Assembly: GCF_000247475.1 (NCBI RefSeq)
Contig: NZ_AHZC01000222.1
Location: forward strand, 1-64,000
Reading direction: 5' to 3'
Length of the DNA stretch: 64,000 bases
Source of the DNA: Rhizobium sp. PDO1-076
GTDB lineage: Bacteria > Pseudomonadota > Alphaproteobacteria > Rhizobiales > Rhizobiaceae
The notes beneath the pieces are model-generated. The model ran no database searches, had not been told where the DNA came from, and saw only the letters and a program-made list of their open reading frames with translations. The position numbers and the translations under genes are program-made. Each line of letters begins with the position of its first letter. The first letter of the stretch is position 1. Below are positions 63,802 to 64,000 of the stretch, one piece after another.

Positions 63802-64000
63802 TGCGATCTCCTAGATTGTCTGACGCCTTCTAGAGCCTTTCCCGGCCAAATGGAAACAGTTCTGTCGACTGGTGCCGGGTGGATCTGGTTTTGCCCCGGG
63901 CTTTTGCAATGAAAAACCGGGATCCTGCGCAATAGCCATGTCGCCTTGCGGAATTTGGCCTTTGTGATCGAGGGCAGAGTGACTATATTTCCTTTCATGA

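Noticed and set aside
63802-64000. Start of hrcA at the right edge (an ATGA at 63997-64000)
   Set aside because: hrcA often faces rph in rhizobia and the distance fits, but only one codon is visible, no ribosome site precedes it and no CIRCE element was seen.
1-64000. tRNA, rRNA, insertion sequence, prophage, integrase and CRISPR features
   Set aside because: None were found by eye; no transposase or integrase motifs, no direct-repeat arrays and no tRNA-like cloverleaf ending in CCA were recognised.

Overview
The window looks like a GC-rich chromosomal segment of a Rhizobiaceae alphaproteobacterium (the Agrobacterium / Rhizobium / Allorhizobium group). The grounds are the gene neighbourhood (rph, rdgB, hemW, dnaA, rpsT, enoyl-CoA hydratase, mutM, ubiE, ubiB, coaBC), a rhizobial phospholipid N-methyltransferase beside dnaN, a FixL-FixJ-FixK oxygen-sensing set, an alphaproteobacterial LexA box before comM, and a long DnaA N-terminus. 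I saw no tRNA or rRNA gene, insertion sequence, prophage, integrase or CRISPR array. The species cannot be fixed from sequence alone.

Layout, left to right. Positions 1-3.3 kb: a minus-strand RND efflux operon (catalytically degenerate alpha/beta hydrolase, periplasmic adaptor, and the first codons of the permease) with a divergent LysR regulator. 3.3-16.1 kb: a complete histidine-utilization (hut) locus with the repressor HutC, the HutXWV importer, and the five-enzyme route HutH-HutU-HutI-HutF-HutG to glutamate plus formate. It also carries HutD and a second HutH paralogue that lacks the MIO-forming Ala-Ser-Gly. 16.1-20.3 kb: an FMN reductase, a 56-residue small protein and a TctCBA tripartite tricarboxylate transporter. 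20.6-22.8 kb: a divergent MFS exporter / AraC pair. 22.9-26.3 kb: fixL-fixJ, a degenerate receiver-like small gene and fixK. 26.3-30.2 kb: histidine phosphatase, pmtA, dnaN, rsmI and a YraN-type gene. 30.3-34.6 kb: the ugpBAEC glycerol-3-phosphate importer with a possible PHO box. 34.7-44.5 kb: cupin, gshB, comM (LexA box), cysK, two LysE exporters, NIPSNAP, EamA permease, Lrp/AsnC, dut and prfC.

44.6-49.3 kb: HAD phosphatase, a TPP riboswitch driving thiD, GFA protein, pirin, class II glutamine amidotransferase and YjbR. 49.3-56.0 kb: coaBC, a three-gene signalling cluster (CHASE3 kinase, single-domain receiver, receiver-HisKA_2 kinase), ubiB and ubiE. 56.2-64.0 kb: mutM, enoyl-CoA hydratase, rpsT, a long intergenic region with five clustered GANTC sites, dnaA, hemW, rdgB, a VOC protein and rph.

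Most of the window is core housekeeping or nutrient-uptake DNA. The items most worth a second look are the MIO-less HutH paralogue, the pseudo-hydrolase leading the RND operon, the degenerate receiver inside the fixLJ-fixK set, the GANTC cluster before dnaA, and several perfect inverted repeats, one of them inside a coding region.
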